From Sequoia sempervirens (taxonomy: Eukaryota; Streptophyta; Pinopsida; Cupressales; Cupressaceae): 64,000 nucleotides of DNA. Position 1 is the stretch's first letter. Each line of letters opens with the position of its first letter. A model generated the notes under the pieces. The model saw nothing but the letters and a program-made list of their open reading frames with translations, was not told the origin of the DNA and did no database searches. Below, one piece after another: positions 21,970 through 33,439 of the stretch. The DNA lies in assembly GCA_007258455.2 (NCBI GenBank), contig VDFB02000003.1, positions 41,171,986 through 41,235,985 of the forward strand, given 5' to 3'. A program made the position numbers and the translations under genes.

Positions 21970-22616
21970 ACCTAAACCCACAACTAAGTCATCCAATGAC
22001 TATAGTATTGTGGAACAACTGAAGAAGACCCCCCACTTTGATCTCCATCCTAGAGTTGTTGAAATTATCGCCTATGCATAAGGAAATACTAGAGAAAATT
22101 TTGGAAACATCAGTCCCTAATGACCTCAATCATGATTAGTTTCAAGCCATGGTTGGTAAAATAACGACCACTCATCATTTAGTCTTTTTTGAGAAAGACC
22201 TTCCACAGAAATCATTCCACAACCAAGCTCTCTATATAGAGTTCAATGTCCACAAACATAAGGTCAAAAGAGTATTGATAGATAATGGTGTAGGGCTAAA
22301 CATTTGTACCTTAAAATTTTTTAAACCCATCACTATAAGGGCTTATGATGACCTCAAAAGAAACTCAAAGAGAATAATCAGGCTTCTTGATCAGATAGGA
22401 CCAACAATAGTAGAAACAACATGTCAAGTACTAGACCTTGAGCTACCATATAACATTCTTCTAGGATTCCCATGGATTCATGCACTACAAGAAATTCCTT
22501 TGACATTCCACCAGTGCTTAAAATTTCCTCACAAAGGAAAGGAGGTTACATTATACGCTAATCTTGAACCCTTCCACTACTTTGCAAAACTAGAGGAGAA
22601 ATACAACAAAATCTAG
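21970..22616 (+). pseudogene. Element A retropepsin-like protease
   Basis: A pre-protease stretch (SIVEQLKKTP near 22005) leads through a frameshift into the frame from 22149. There MVGKITTTHHLVFFEKDLP, the active-site segment VLIDNGVGLN (about 22274-22303), TIRAYDD and PYNILLGFPWIHA follow in the usual order. The middle residue of the catalytic triplet is Asn. Compared with F, a few residues are missing before TIRAYDD. The frame ends at 22614-22616. Confidence 0.85.
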
Positions 22617-24109
22617 TGAATACCTAGTAATGATATATCATTCCACTCCTCATATGTTGACCCATCAATAGTACCCTCAACCTCAACTAAAACCACATCA
22701 AGTGAACAACCAAAATCTGATCCCAAGATTCAGGTACTTGACAAGGGTAACAAAAACTATCATTTCAATCAAGCCTTTTGCATTGGAATGCTTCCCCCAA
22801 CACCAAGGGTTTATGGAGGGCCTAAGGAAATCAAACATGCTCAAGAAGTAACAATGGTGTTCAGACCCACAATCTTTATGAAGTGGGGAGATATGAAGGA
22901 TGAGGAAATATTCAAAGAGGACTTCTCATCAATGATCTACAAAGAAGAACAAGAAGAAGCAAAACAAATACAACCCTTTCCAATTGATCCTGGTTGTAAA
23001 GGGTATGAAATGGCTAAATAAATGGGATACACTAGAAAAGGTGGCCTTGGATGACATAAAGAAGGTAGATGGGAACGTATTATAGTGGGGATGAGGAAAT
23101 ATTCAAAGAGGACTTCTCATCAATGATCTACAAAGAAGAACAAGAAGAACTAAAATAAATGCAACCCTTTCCAATTGATCCTAGCAGTAAAGGGTATTAG
23201 ATAACTAAAAAAATGGGATACACTAGAAAAGGTGGTCTTACACAACACAACTAAGGTATATGGGAACCTATTAGAGTGGAACAAAGAAAGAAGAACATGG
23301 GATTAGGCTATGGTTTGATAGACGTGGTTACTCCAAACACTAGATGTGCCTCTTTTGACAAAGGAGCTCCTTCTACTAGCATTAAGACATTGGATACCTA
23401 CCATATTATAAAAAATTATTTACCAATTGAAGACCTATTTGAAAGCTTCAACATAAGTATAGTCCCACCTGATTTAGCAAACCTATGCTTAAAGACTATG
23501 CTTAATACTCTAATATGTATGAATGGGATTCCCTCACTTCTAGCGACAATGACCTAGATACCCAATGGAAGAATGGTGCCAAAGCTATATTGAACATTTC
23601 AAAAACATTTGTAAGCATTACAAATAATGATGGAAACCTACCCCTTTGCTACCCATAGTTAACAGATTGGGACCAACAACATCATGCACCTATTTTGGAT
23701 CAATTCTAGAAAAATAAAGTTTTCACAGAGTTTATGGGACTTTGAACCAATATACCATCAGGAGATCATAAAGTAGGGTTTGTCATGGAACTCAAACAAG
23801 AAGCATATTTTGGAGGGGAGATTGTGTCCTCTAGTCAAAAAATTGAAAAGGACAATATAAAAATCAAAATGAAATCCCCTAGGGAAAACCACGATGTGCC
23901 TATATTAGATCCTAAAAAGAGAAAAATAAAGGATGAATCTAAGGGTGAAAACCTCTTTGAGGTACTCGAGGATGGAGGATTCAATCTTCCTATTTTTGAA
24001 CATCAAGATAAATTGAAACTCCTAGCTAAAGAAGTTGAACCTATCAATGTTGGCACAACATAAACACACAAAATTACATACCATGCAACATCACTTGATC
24101 CAAAAGAAA
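22617..24109 (+). pseudogene. Element A protease-RT linker with duplicated G-patch-like region
   Basis: After the protease come a segment FMKWGDMKDEEIFKEDF, a G-patch-like block (KGYEMAK, then MGYTRKGGLG) and the closing NMGLGYGLIDV. A 191-bp stretch (22900-23090) is repeated directly at 23091-23281, so the G-patch start occurs twice; 191 is not a multiple of three, which breaks the frame. Further downstream the frame at 23785-24063 (GENLFEVLEDGGFNLP) belongs to the pre-RT spacer. The spacer role is unknown. Confidence 0.65.
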
Positions 24110-24990
24110 AGGTGAAATTTTTAGGATTCATCAATAAAAGGAAGATAAAATTTTCATGGACATAGGCAAACATTCTAGGGCTAGATCTAGCATTGTTCGT
24201 ACACCACCTAGCCATATTTCCTGGAGCTAAACCCATCAAGCAGAAGCTACGAAAGATGCATCCCTAAACAACACTATTGGTAAAAGTAGAACTAAAGAAA
24301 CTACTAGATGTGGGATTAATCAAACCAATTGTTTATTCATAATGGATATAAAATCTAGTACCAATATGAAAGCCCATTGGGGCATAAGAATCTGCACAAA
24401 ATTTCAAGATCTAAACAAGTATTTCCCAAAAGATGACTTCCCTCTTCCAAGCATTAATAAGATCTTAGATCTAACAATAGGGCATGGAATGTTGTCACTA
24501 ATGGAAGACTTCTCTGGATATAATCAAATAAAGATATCCACTGATGATCAACATAAAATGACATTCACTTGTGCATGGGGGACCTTTTGCTGGAGCATCA
24601 TGCCATTCGGTCTAAAGAATGCAGGGGAAACCTATCAGCGGGAAATGACTACAATCTTTCATGATATGTTGCATGCAACTATGAAAGATTATATGGATGA
24701 CATACTAGAAAATTCCATCAAAAGAGAAGACCATTTGACCAACCTAGCAAAAGTATTGGATAGGTTCGAACAGTACAACTTGAGACTCAATCCAAAGAAG
24801 TGTGTATTTAGAGTAACATTTTGAAAGTTGCTAAGGTACATAGTATCAAGAAGAGGCATCAAAGTAGATCCTGCAAAGGTAAAAGCCATATTAGAAATGC
24901 TTTCTCCAAATACATTAAAGCAATTGAGAAGCTTACAAGGGAAACTACACTCCATTAGGTGATTCATTGCACAATTAGAAAACAAGTGTC
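24110..24990 (+). pseudogene. Element A reverse transcriptase
   Basis: This is the polymerase that copies retrotransposon RNA to DNA. Signature parts in order: KFLGFINKRKIKFSW at the N-terminus, RICTKFQDLNKYFPKDDFPLP around 24384, motif A as SLMEDFSGYN around 24507, FGLKNAGETYQREM, and the catalytic YMDDIL around 24692. At the motif A position where relatives have Asp, this copy reads Glu. After 24824 the frame breaks and the thumb-like part continues in a neighbouring frame to about 24990. Confidence 0.92.
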
Positions 24991-25552
24991 ATCTGTTCAC
25001 CCATCTGTTACATAAAGACATCACATTCAAGTGGGATGGCAGATGTGATCAAGCATTCCAAAAAGTCAAAGACCATATAATCACTCCTCCAGTATTAATG
25101 CCACCTATTCCAGATAAAGCAATGATACTCCAAGTATCTACAACACAAGTAGCATTAGGAGCTCTCCTAGCACAACTAGATGATAACAATAAGGAGAGAG
25201 CGGTCTACTATATCAACCAAACACTAACCTGGGCTATAAATTGAACTACTCACCCATAGAAAGATTTAGTCTTTCTCTCATCTTTACAGTGCAAAAGTTG
25301 AGACACTACATCTTGAATAGAAAAGTAAAGGTGATCTCAAAAGCAAACCCACTGAAGTATCTATTGGAAAAAGCAACTTTAATTGGTAGGATCACTAAAT
25401 GGGTGATGATATTGAGTGATTTTGACATAGAATATGTAGACATGAAAGCCATCAAAGGACAAGTCATAGAAGATCTACTAGCAGAAGCACTAATGGAAGA
25501 TCACCAACCTCTCACAATAGACTTCCCCGATGAAAGCATATTGCTAACATAA
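24991..25552 (+). pseudogene. Element A RNase H (pol-linked)
   Basis: This domain removes the RNA strand during reverse transcription. Visible parts are the linker around 25030 (FKWDGRCDQAFQKVKDH), ALGALLAQLDDNNKERA, YSPIERFSLSL and the C-terminal block ANPLKYLLEKATLIGRITKW followed by IKGQVIEDLLAE. The first acidic residue of the active site appears replaced (LQVSTTQ). One frameshift lies near 25240. Confidence 0.85.
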
Positions 25553-25960
25553 TAGACAAGTCGTTGGACCTTGTACTTTGAAGGGTTCCACACTTAACAG
25601 AGCTTAGGAGCAAGTATCTTATTTCTCACACCATAGGGAGATAATATACCTAAGGCTTATTGAATTGCTTTCCCATGTACAAATAACATCCCAGAGTATG
25701 AAGCACTAATCATAGGACTCAAAATGGCCATAAAATGGAGGATAAAAGAACAATAGGTTTATGTAGACTCTCAACTAGTGATCAAGCAAGTAAATGATGA
25801 GTATCAAAGAAATCATGACAAGTTGATGCCATATAAAATAATGGTGGACAATTTCAAACAATATTTTGTCATCATCACCTTTGAACAGGTTCCTTGGATC
25901 AACAACAGAGCAGACAACGCTATAGCGATAATAGGTCGCTCCTCGACATCCCACAAAACA
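25553..25960 (+). pseudogene. Element A second RNase H
   Basis: A second RNase H-like domain follows the first, as in the Tat lineage. WTLYFEGF (relatives have YFDG), IPEYEALIIGLKMAIK, VYVDSQLVIKQVNDEYQ and INNRADNAIA mark its acidic residues in order. The first Asp is replaced by Glu. Several TAG or TAA codons interrupt it. Confidence 0.82.
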
Positions 25961-27300
25961 TTCCAAAGTATGAATTCCTTATGGAATAACTACTCATATC
26001 AACATTCAATATCCTAGAATTAGAACTAGTGTGTGTTGTTGTTGGTCCTAACTCACCATGGTACCAAGATACATTTGACTATATCCAACATGGTATAATA
26101 CCTCTTGACTTGACAAAAGAAAACTTTTTCCCATTGGACTTCCTGATTCATGATCCTAGGAGACACCTTATATCACCAAATTTTTAGATGGTGTGTTACT
26201 CCAATGTCTTAACATAAAAGAAGCACAAACTGCCCTATAGGAGGTACATGAAGGAATTTTTGGGTCCCACTCTAGTGGAACGAACCTAGTATAAAAATTC
26301 TAAGAACAAGATACTATTGGCCATCCATGGAACAAGAATGTATTTAGTACTCCAGAAAATGTCGTCAATGTCAGCAACATAGTGACCTTGTTAATGCACT
26401 AGCATAGGAACTAAGACCTATCACAACACCATGGCCTTTCTCACAATGGGAATTTGACTTGGTAGGTGAGATATCTCCTGCTTCATCAAATGGGCATAAG
26501 TTCATTATCACTGCAATTGAATACTTCATGAAGTGGATAGAAGAAATTCCATTGAAATACATCACAAGGAAACATATATCCAAGCTCATCTTGAATTATT
26601 TGATTTATCAATATGGATTTCCCCAAACCATCATAACGGAAATGGAACCCCATTTAAAAACCAAGATGTCAAAGAACTTTGTTCACATTTTTCTATCCAA
26701 CACAAATTTTGCATGCCCTACTATCCCTAAGGAAATAGTCACGTTGAAGCGTCTAATAAAACCATCCTAAAAATATTGAAAAAGACTATTAATGACATCA
26801 GTGGTGATTGGAATTTGCAACTGAACCCAACCCTATAGGCTTACCGAACTAGTATTCATACACCTATAGGTGCCACACTTTTTTCCTTGGTCTACAGATT
26901 TGAAGTTGTCTTACCTATTGAATTTGAAATCCCCTCACTACAAATATCACTAAAATTCATGGTCAGTAATGAAGAGTATCGGGTGTCCAAATTAAATGAG
27001 TTGGAACTCCTAGATGAAAGGCATTTGAGTGTGTTAAACCATCTTCAGGTTTATCAGAATCAACTCAAATGAAGCTACAATAAAAAGATCAAAAATAAAA
27101 ACTTTTAGGTTGGTGACTTGGTACTTAAAGAGAATTAGAAGGTACAACTGAATCAAGATGGAAGAAGTAAGTTTGAACCCAACTAGCTCAATTTTCTCAT
27201 CATCACAACAAGCTATGGATCTAGAGCTTATAAATTGGCTACTCTTGAAGGGGAACCTTTAGTCGAACAACAACCATCTTAAAAGGTTCTATACTTAAAC
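25961..27300 (+). pseudogene. Element A integrase with zinc finger, without chromodomain
   Basis: Integrase inserts the DNA copy into the genome. The zinc finger H2C2 is seen around 26225-26385 (VHEGIFGSH, then CRQCQQH). The catalytic core follows, with FDLVGEISPASSNGHKFI around 26454 and the Glu motif HVEASNKTI at about 26740. At the second catalytic Asp (about 26637) a one-base deletion shifts the frame. The C-terminal part runs LPIEFEIPSLQ, ELELLDERHLSVLNHLQ and AYKLATLEGEPL to about 27270. No chromodomain follows. Confidence 0.88.
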
Positions 27301-29092
27301 TCATTAGAGTATCCCAACAAAAAAGATTAAAAAGCAAAAAAATTGAAAAGCAAGAAAAATAGTAAAGAGAAATAAAATGTTGTTTAAGTGAAAAACACTT
27401 TGTGGCATTTCTAAAATAGGTACTATAGTGAAAACCTAGAAAATAGGCGCTACGATTGAATAAGACCTACATTGTTATCTATCAACACTATTTGAATCTT
27501 CCACCTATTTCATCCCATAATAAAATGTGCACACCAACCATGGCTCGATGACTAATTAAATGTTGAACCTTGCTACACCATCAACATCTATCTCCCCTAA
27601 TGAAGGTAATCTTGTCTTGAATTGGGGGTAACTTCCCAAAACTGGTAGCAAATTGGATCCTTGTAAATCTCGTCATGATTGAAAACCAACAAAATCAAAA
27701 CAAAGTTAAAAATAATCAAAATACCAAAAAAAATGTTATGCTTTGAGTCAACACTAGTCAAACTATGTGGTCTCTGCATGTATAACATGGGTAAGGTTTA
27801 TTAGCCTGCCAAGCCTTAGGTCAGTCCCCTTAGCTATCTGACATGCTTTATTTTAACTTAGTAAAAAATTCAAATATACCTAAAAAAAATCAAATTTTTT
27901 TTTTTTATCAAAGACATGTTCTTATCAAATTGAGTGAACTATGAGCTTTTGCATATACAATGAAGGCAAGGCCATCTTTAATGAGCCCTTGAGGCCCTAG
28001 GTTAGTCCCCTAAAAACAAAAAAAACAACATCAAATAAACAGAAAATAAAAAAGGTCCTACCTCCATCATCACCAAATGCAATAAACTTTTCATCCATAA
28101 TAAACAAATCATCACACCTCACCCTTTTCCAATGCAAACAACAAACAAAGCAATCATCAAAATCAAAAATTCCAAAGTGAAGATCAAAACGATTAGACAA
28201 CTATCAATTGAAAACAATGCCTAAGTATAGACTACCATACCCACTTGAAAATCACATCAACAATCCTAAACATGAGTCTTCATGGATAAAACCTTCCTAT
28301 GATATACATCATCAAAGAATTTCATCATGAAACATCAACAACAACTATGGCAAGTGATACCGCAACATTGTTTATCTTTTTATAGTCTTATCTTTTTTAT
28401 TTATCATAATACCACTTTCCCAAGATCTCTCGAGGATGTCCATAATGATTTAGAGAATAAGGAATGGTGGTATTAACTATCGATTTATGTTAGTTCTATT
28501 TGTAAGATTTTTTTGTGATACTACCACGACGAATACTTGCTTTGTCTTATGTATGGAAGTTGTTTTAAGACAATTTGTGTAGTAGTTGCATGTTAGGTAT
28601 TTCATACCTTTGTGTAACTAGTCCAAAAAGTTTTAGCACAACTCACCCATATATCCTAACAAGGTTTTTGTATCTTTGGTATAAGCAAGAATATTCTTTG
28701 TATGCCGATTCAAAGCCCACACAATGGATACAAAACCACCTTGGTTATTAATACCCTGGTGCATCGTGTCTATTTGTTACATCAAAATGACTGTTAAAGA
28801 TATGAAGTCTCCATGAATCAAAAGAAAACTCATCATCAACTAACACCATCAAATTTATTCTATCTTCTAAATCTTACTAGCATTTTCTTCTAAAGTCAAC
28901 ATTTCTTTTGTCAGTCCTTGCACTTAAATGCATTACATCAACTTGTCAAAAATTTGGCTTGTTATCTATAATTTTCACCAAATTTCTCGAGGGGGCACCA
29001 TGCTATCCTATTGTCACTAGGGCATACCAAGGAAACTCTTGAGAAAGAAGTTTTGAATTTTCTTTGAGACAACGCTCAAAATCGAATTATAT
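27301..29092 (+). other. Element A 3' noncoding region
   Basis: About 1.8 kb between integrase and 3' LTR with no gene. It holds two copies (27754-27835 and 27932-28012) of a noncoding module also found in elements E and F, and an A/T-homopolymer stretch near 27885-27905. Unlike E and F, no plant mobile domain gene is found here. Confidence 0.65.
27754..28012 (+). repeat. Conserved 3' module, two copies (element A)
   Basis: Copy one shares, on the reverse complement, AGAGACCACATAGTTTGAC and GACCTAAGG with the modules in E and F. Copy two (27932-28012) carries the same order of boxes, including GGGCCTCAAGGGCTCATT and ATGGCCTTGCC on the reverse complement. Confidence 0.65.
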
Positions 29093-29107
29093 CAAAGAGG
29101 GAGAAAA
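29093..29107 (+). other. Element A polypurine tract
   Basis: CAAAGAGGGAGAAAA directly precedes TGTAGATACC, the first bases of the 3' LTR. Confidence 0.75.
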
Positions 29108-30211
29108 TGTAGATACCCTAAATTGTCTTGACTGATGAACAAGACTAGCTTTCACCCTTCTTCCATAAATGATTAAATAATAAATTATTATTTAATTATT
29201 ATCAAATTTTATATTCATTTTTAATTAAGTGATTTAACATTATTTAATTAATTCACCATTTCAGATCATATATCTAATCTTAACTACTCTTGATTAATTA
29301 AATAACATCAAATATTTAATATGTTGCTAATAAGCCCTATTCCCATAAATCAATTAAATTATTATTACTTGATATTTTAATTAAATCACTTTCCCCTCTC
29401 TAAATTAGAATAATTAAATTAATTATTCAACATCATCAACAAGAAAATATAACTTTATTTGAAAAATTCAAACACGACTTGCACATTCAACTCAAAAATC
29501 TTTATTAATTAATTCATTCGAATTAATTATCCTCACCACCTTTTGTGATTGAAGAAAATTACAACCACTGATTACTCACTCTTATTGGCTAACCAATCCA
29601 TCTATTTCCTAATTGATTCATCTATTCTTCAATCCCACTAACCTCTCAATCTATTTCCTCAATTCCACTGAACACTCAACTTTATTTCATCAATCAAATT
29701 GATTGTGCAATCTAAATCCACTGACTCTTCCCATCTAATTCCTCTCAACAGTTTTGAACCATTGATTGGGATTTTCTACTATGCAATCTTGATCATTCAT
29801 ATGAAAACATAAAATCTATTTAACAATCCTCTTCATCCTCAAAAATGATTGGAGAATTGACATCTTTTGCACAATGAAGTAATGCTAAATTGACAATCGA
29901 TTTCACACAAGCTTTTACACACATCCTTGATCAACATCAATGCACATTTGGAGTTTTTGTAATGCATAAATGGAGGCTTCACATTGATACAACAATCCAA
30001 CATCATTGTGAATACAATTAGACACGAGATGGGTAACAATATGGTTGTTTGAATTCTTTTATTTGTTTGTATTATCTTAGTTTATTGAATTCATTAATCT
30101 TGTATTGTTCATTTCATGAGTAATGGGTATGAATCTTAATATTTGTTTGAATTAAATCTTGTTTAATTCATTTAAATTGATGTGGTTATGCTTATTTATT
30201 TCCCCCTTACA
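29108..30211 (+). repeat. Element A 3' LTR
   Basis: Starts TGTAGATACC after the polypurine tract and ends CCCCCTTACA. Its last 209 bp match 700-905. The first third is rich in TTAATTAA-like strings, as are the LTRs of E and F, and TGTAGA at the start is shared with them on their own strand. Confidence 0.78.
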
Positions 30212-30239
30212 CAATTACATTCAATATTCAACTAGCATT

Positions 30240-31432
30240 AATCCTCCTTAGATGTCACTCCTTTGACATCAATGACAACCTATGTTCAACAAAGGGTTCT
30301 AAGGATACACCACATGTGGTAAGAAAAGTGGGATAAGGAGATATCCAATTCAAAAGTACATTATAAAACCACTAGTAAGAGTAAAATTAAATATTAAAAC
30401 TATAGGAATTGGGGCCATGTGAATAATTGATGCAAAAATAATGTATTTTTTGGATGATTATGTAGAAAAATCCACCAATAATAAAAATGATGCTTTGTTT
30501 ATTTATTTTAACATTTCTAGTGATGAGTTGTGGCTTATTAATGCAAGTGTGTCACATCACATGAATCCTCATTGGGAGTTGTTATCCTCATATAGAGCAT
30601 GTGATGGCATTGAGGCATCTATTATCTACATACAATTCATATCAAACTATTGGAAACTTAAGGAATATATAATTTGTGTTTAGTGATGGTGGAGTAAAAT
30701 ATCTCATAGATGTGTTGCATGAAATTCACTTTTGGTTTCTATATAAATGATTTTGGAGTGTGATCCAAATTTAATAGGAATAGTTTTAAATTGGCTATAA
30801 TGAATGTATTGCTAGGTAAGGAACTACAATGTTGTACTTCATTTAAGCTTAAAGCATCTACACAATGTAACTCTTCCTATGTACCTAGCAATTCAAATTC
30901 ATATATATCGTGGCACTATAGGTTAGGTTACATTGGTTAAAAAGGTCCTAAGTCCCTAGTTAATAAAAATATAGTTGATCATTTATTTGATTATTTTGTA
31001 GATTTTAATTTTTGTGAGCACTATATGTTTTGCAAATAAAATCAAGTCTAAATTGTGTAGTAATATAACTAATAGATTATTAGAGTTTGTTCATAGCAAT
31101 GTTCTTGGTCATGCAAGTGTTTCTTCAATTGGTAAATCTTGTTATTATGTTTCCTTTATCGATAACTACTCACTTTATACCTAGATTTATTATTTGAATC
31201 TTAATCTAAAGTTTTTAGAGAGTTTAAAGATTTGAAAGTCCTCGAAAATTGGATGGATCAAAAAATAAAATTATTAAGGTAAGATAATGGAGGGAATATT
31301 GTTCCAAAGAATTTGATAACTCTTACAGACATGCAACTATTGTGAAATAAAAGAAAACTCCACATACATAATTGTACAATGACATTAACACAATGAGGAT
31401 GAACATGAAATTTATGTAAAAAGTGGGAGATA
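30240..31432 (+). pseudogene. Element D: Ty1/copia polyprotein fragment (zinc knuckle, protease, GAG-pre-integrase, integrase start)
   Basis: Broken frames give, in order, a decayed zinc-knuckle area at about 30320-30430, a protease segment (ELWLINASVSHHMNPH at about 30528; the usual Asp-Ser-Gly now reads Asn-Ala-Ser), the GAG-pre-integrase region (ISWHYRLGYIG at about 30905, CEHYMF) and the beginning of the integrase (CYYVSFIDNYS near 31140, KILRLDNGGN-like near 31275). This is the copia domain order. RT and RNase H are absent: within about 80 bp of the integrase part a purine tract (AAGTGGGAGA, 31421-31430) and a TGTTAAG start follow, so an internal deletion is likely. Confidence 0.8.
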
Positions 31433-31599
31433 TGTTAAGTATTACTTAGTTGGATAAGTGTTTTTGGCTTGACGTTGTAAGTGTAATCCACAAAATTTGA
31501 ACAAAATTTAAAGGAAACAAAGAAAAATAACTTAAAGCTTCTTATTTGAAACTAAGCCCAAACCTCAAATCAAGTGTAGAAATTTAAATAAAGTGTTAC
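31433..31599 (+). repeat. Element D 3' LTR, truncated start
   Basis: TGTTAAGTATTACTTAG directly after the purine tract looks like a copia LTR start. Only about 167 bp remain before the end of element E's LTR at 31600. No second copy exists in the window to confirm it. Confidence 0.5.
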
Positions 31600-32222
31600 T
31601 GTGACCGATAGATAAGTATGGGCTAACTACACTTGATCCATGAAGAATTGACGCATATTCATGCCACTAAATGTCAATCCAATATAGATCACTCAATTTA
31701 AACTAAACTAAGCATTTATCAAAACCAACATGCTAAACTATGAAAGATTTTAAAGTGCCTACTCTAATCCTTTGAAACTTATCCTATTGGGGGAGTGGTG
31801 TTGCTTGATGTGGAATGGTGACCCTTTCCCAATCCGAGGGATAATAAGATTGATTCAATCAGTTTTATTGAAGAAAAATGATGAAACCATTGTCATATGT
31901 GTGTTGAAACATGATTTAAAGTTGAATGATCTTGATGCAATCTATTTTAACATGATTTTATGCTAAGATGATTAATATGTGTGAATGCAAAGCTAATATA
32001 AATGGATTCTAAGCTAAAAGATTGAAACCCTAATTGATAAACAAGCTAAATGTATGTATCTATGTTACCATGGAATCCATCAATGGAAGCTAAGCTAATT
32101 AATGCAAGTATTTAAGCTAAAATGATATTAAGCAAATGCTAAAAATGAGTGTGAGTGTGAATGATTTCAATAGCATGAGTTTGCTATGAAAAAGATAGAT
32201 CCATTTGTCTCCAGATAGTGAC

Positions 32223-32232
32223 CTATTTATAG
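32223..32232 (-). promoter_or_regulatory. TATA box in element E LTR
   Basis: CTATAAATAG on the minus strand. Both LTRs of F carry CTATAAAT at the corresponding place (42850-42857 and 58455-58463). Confidence 0.6.
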
Positions 32233-32393
32233 GAAAGTAAATGAGAAATGGAGGGTTGAGATCAAAAAGGTTAATCAAGGGTTCACCTTTGTCCAAACAA
32301 ACACACTTTCAACTTCTCCAAGAGGTCACAAGTTAACTTGCACAAGAGTTCACAAGTGAACATGCTTAAGAAGTCAAGAAAGTTTGTTAGAAA

Positions 32394-32582
32394 AGGAATA
32401 TTCTCCTTTTTCAAATGAGTGGGGAAAGAGAATATTCTTTGAAATATTCTCGTGGGTGAGGGAAATAGATATTTAGCAAATTAAAACTAAGTTTTAATGT
32501 ACAAAAAGGGGAAGGAATATTCTATGGGAATATTCCTTTTGGAGGAATGTGCAAAGAAGGAATATTCCCTTGGGATATTCCT
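32394..32582. repeat. Cluster of seven GGAATATTCC-like boxes
   Basis: Boxes with the core GAATATTC or AATATTC lie near 32395, 32429, 32440, 32514, 32527, 32558 and 32571. The LTRs of F keep only one or two at the matching place (about 43171; decayed near 58770). Confidence 0.75.
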
Positions 32583-32974
32583 TTGTAAGTGGGGGGAATT
32601 AGATTAATTAGTAATTGATAATTAAAACAATATTAATTATGTAATTTTTAGAAGAATTACATGATATTCATTAAATAAAATGATTTAATGAAAAGGGTAA
32701 AAGTTGATGACATTTAATTAAATAAGAGGACTTTAGGGACTAAATTAAATATTTTGATTTATTTAATTTAACAAGATGAAATGTTAGCATGAAAAGGGGA
32801 TGAGTTCATCTAATTAGATTAATTAGATTAATAGATGAAAATGATGCAATTAATTAAACAACTAGGAAAATTTAATTAATTAAGCAAAAAGAGAATGGGT
32901 TTTAGGAGGAACTAATGTTAGTATACTTGATTCGAGTGCATGATATCATTCAGGACATTTTTTTAGTGTCTACA

Positions 32975-32988
32975 TTTTGCCCCTCTTT
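32975..32988 (-). other. Element E polypurine tract
   Basis: On the minus strand AAAGAGGGGCAAAA immediately before the LTR start TGTAGACAC. Confidence 0.78.
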
Positions 32989-33347
32989 GAAGTGAGGTGC
33001 CTGCTATGTTGGTTCAAAGACTAACGCCCTTTAGATAAAAATTTTCTACTTAAATCAAAAAATAAATATTTTTTGAATTTTTGGATGCCCCACTACTGCC
33101 CCAATGGAAGGAATAAGTTGGTTCCCTACCCCCTTGAGAAATCGGGCAAAAATTTGGAATTTTGGGTTGATTTCCTGACAAAGGTAAAATATTTCCCAAG
33201 GGGTGCGAAAAGGCTTCTGGATGCAAAAAAAACATGCAAAACATGCAAAAAATGATGCAAAATAAGCTTTTGTTTGGAAATATTGGTGAAAATGGTGAAA
33301 AACCCTAGCTCCAAGGTTAAATTAGGGGAAAAAACCGTAATTTGCAA
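32989..33347. other. Conserved noncoding stretch between polypurine tract and PMD gene, element E
   Basis: It aligns with 43667-43980 of element F, including the blocks GGTTCAAAGA, CCCCACT and TTGCCCCAA-like sequence. Small open stretches differ between the copies. It may hold promoter elements of the PMD unit. Confidence 0.5.
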
Positions 33348-33358
33348 GCATAAATAGG
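33348..33358 (+). promoter_or_regulatory. TATA-like box upstream of element E PMD gene
   Basis: GCATAAATAGG lies 92 bp before the ATG at 33440. Element F has GCATAAATAGG 90 bp before its ATG. It is on the strand opposite to the retrotransposon genes. Confidence 0.55.
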
Positions 33359-33439
33359 TGAGGAAGGGTCACTTTCAAGTCATTTGTGCATTCACACCTT
33401 AGAGAATTCTTGCATTTTGAGCACTGACCCTCCAACGAA

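Larger units (their letters stand above)
700..29107 (+). mobile_element. Element A: Tat-like Ty3/gypsy retrotransposon, body (interrupted by elements B and C)
   Basis: Element A is read on the plus strand, with its 3' LTR at 29108-30211. Domain order is gag, protease, G-patch-like linker, RT, RNase H, a second RNase H, then integrase without a chromodomain. The dual RNase H and missing chromodomain fit the Tat lineage of Ty3/gypsy elements. The 5' LTR survives only as its last 206 bp. Element B (3996-18724), itself holding element C, is inserted in the leader between LTR and gag. The assignment of 906-3995 to A's leader is inferred from the matching LTR ends and the nesting geometry. All coding parts are broken by stops and frameshifts. 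Confidence 0.8.
31600..32974 (-). repeat. Element E 3' LTR
   Basis: On the plus strand it runs from TGTGACC to GTGTCTACA, about 1375 bp. The left end was set by TG and by equal distance (about 190 bp) from the GGGGGAGTGG landmark that it shares with both LTRs of F. It includes a cluster of GGAATATTCC boxes. Confidence 0.82.

Noticed and set aside
24110..27300. Endogenous pararetrovirus
   Set aside because: An integrase, two RNases H and flanking LTRs with a polypurine tract are present, and no movement protein signature is seen; this is a Ty3/gypsy retrotransposon.
29150..29530. AT-rich palindromes as a MITE or origin
   Set aside because: They lie inside the 3' LTR of element A, similar TTAATTAA-rich stretches occur in the LTRs of E and F, and no separate termini or target duplication are visible.
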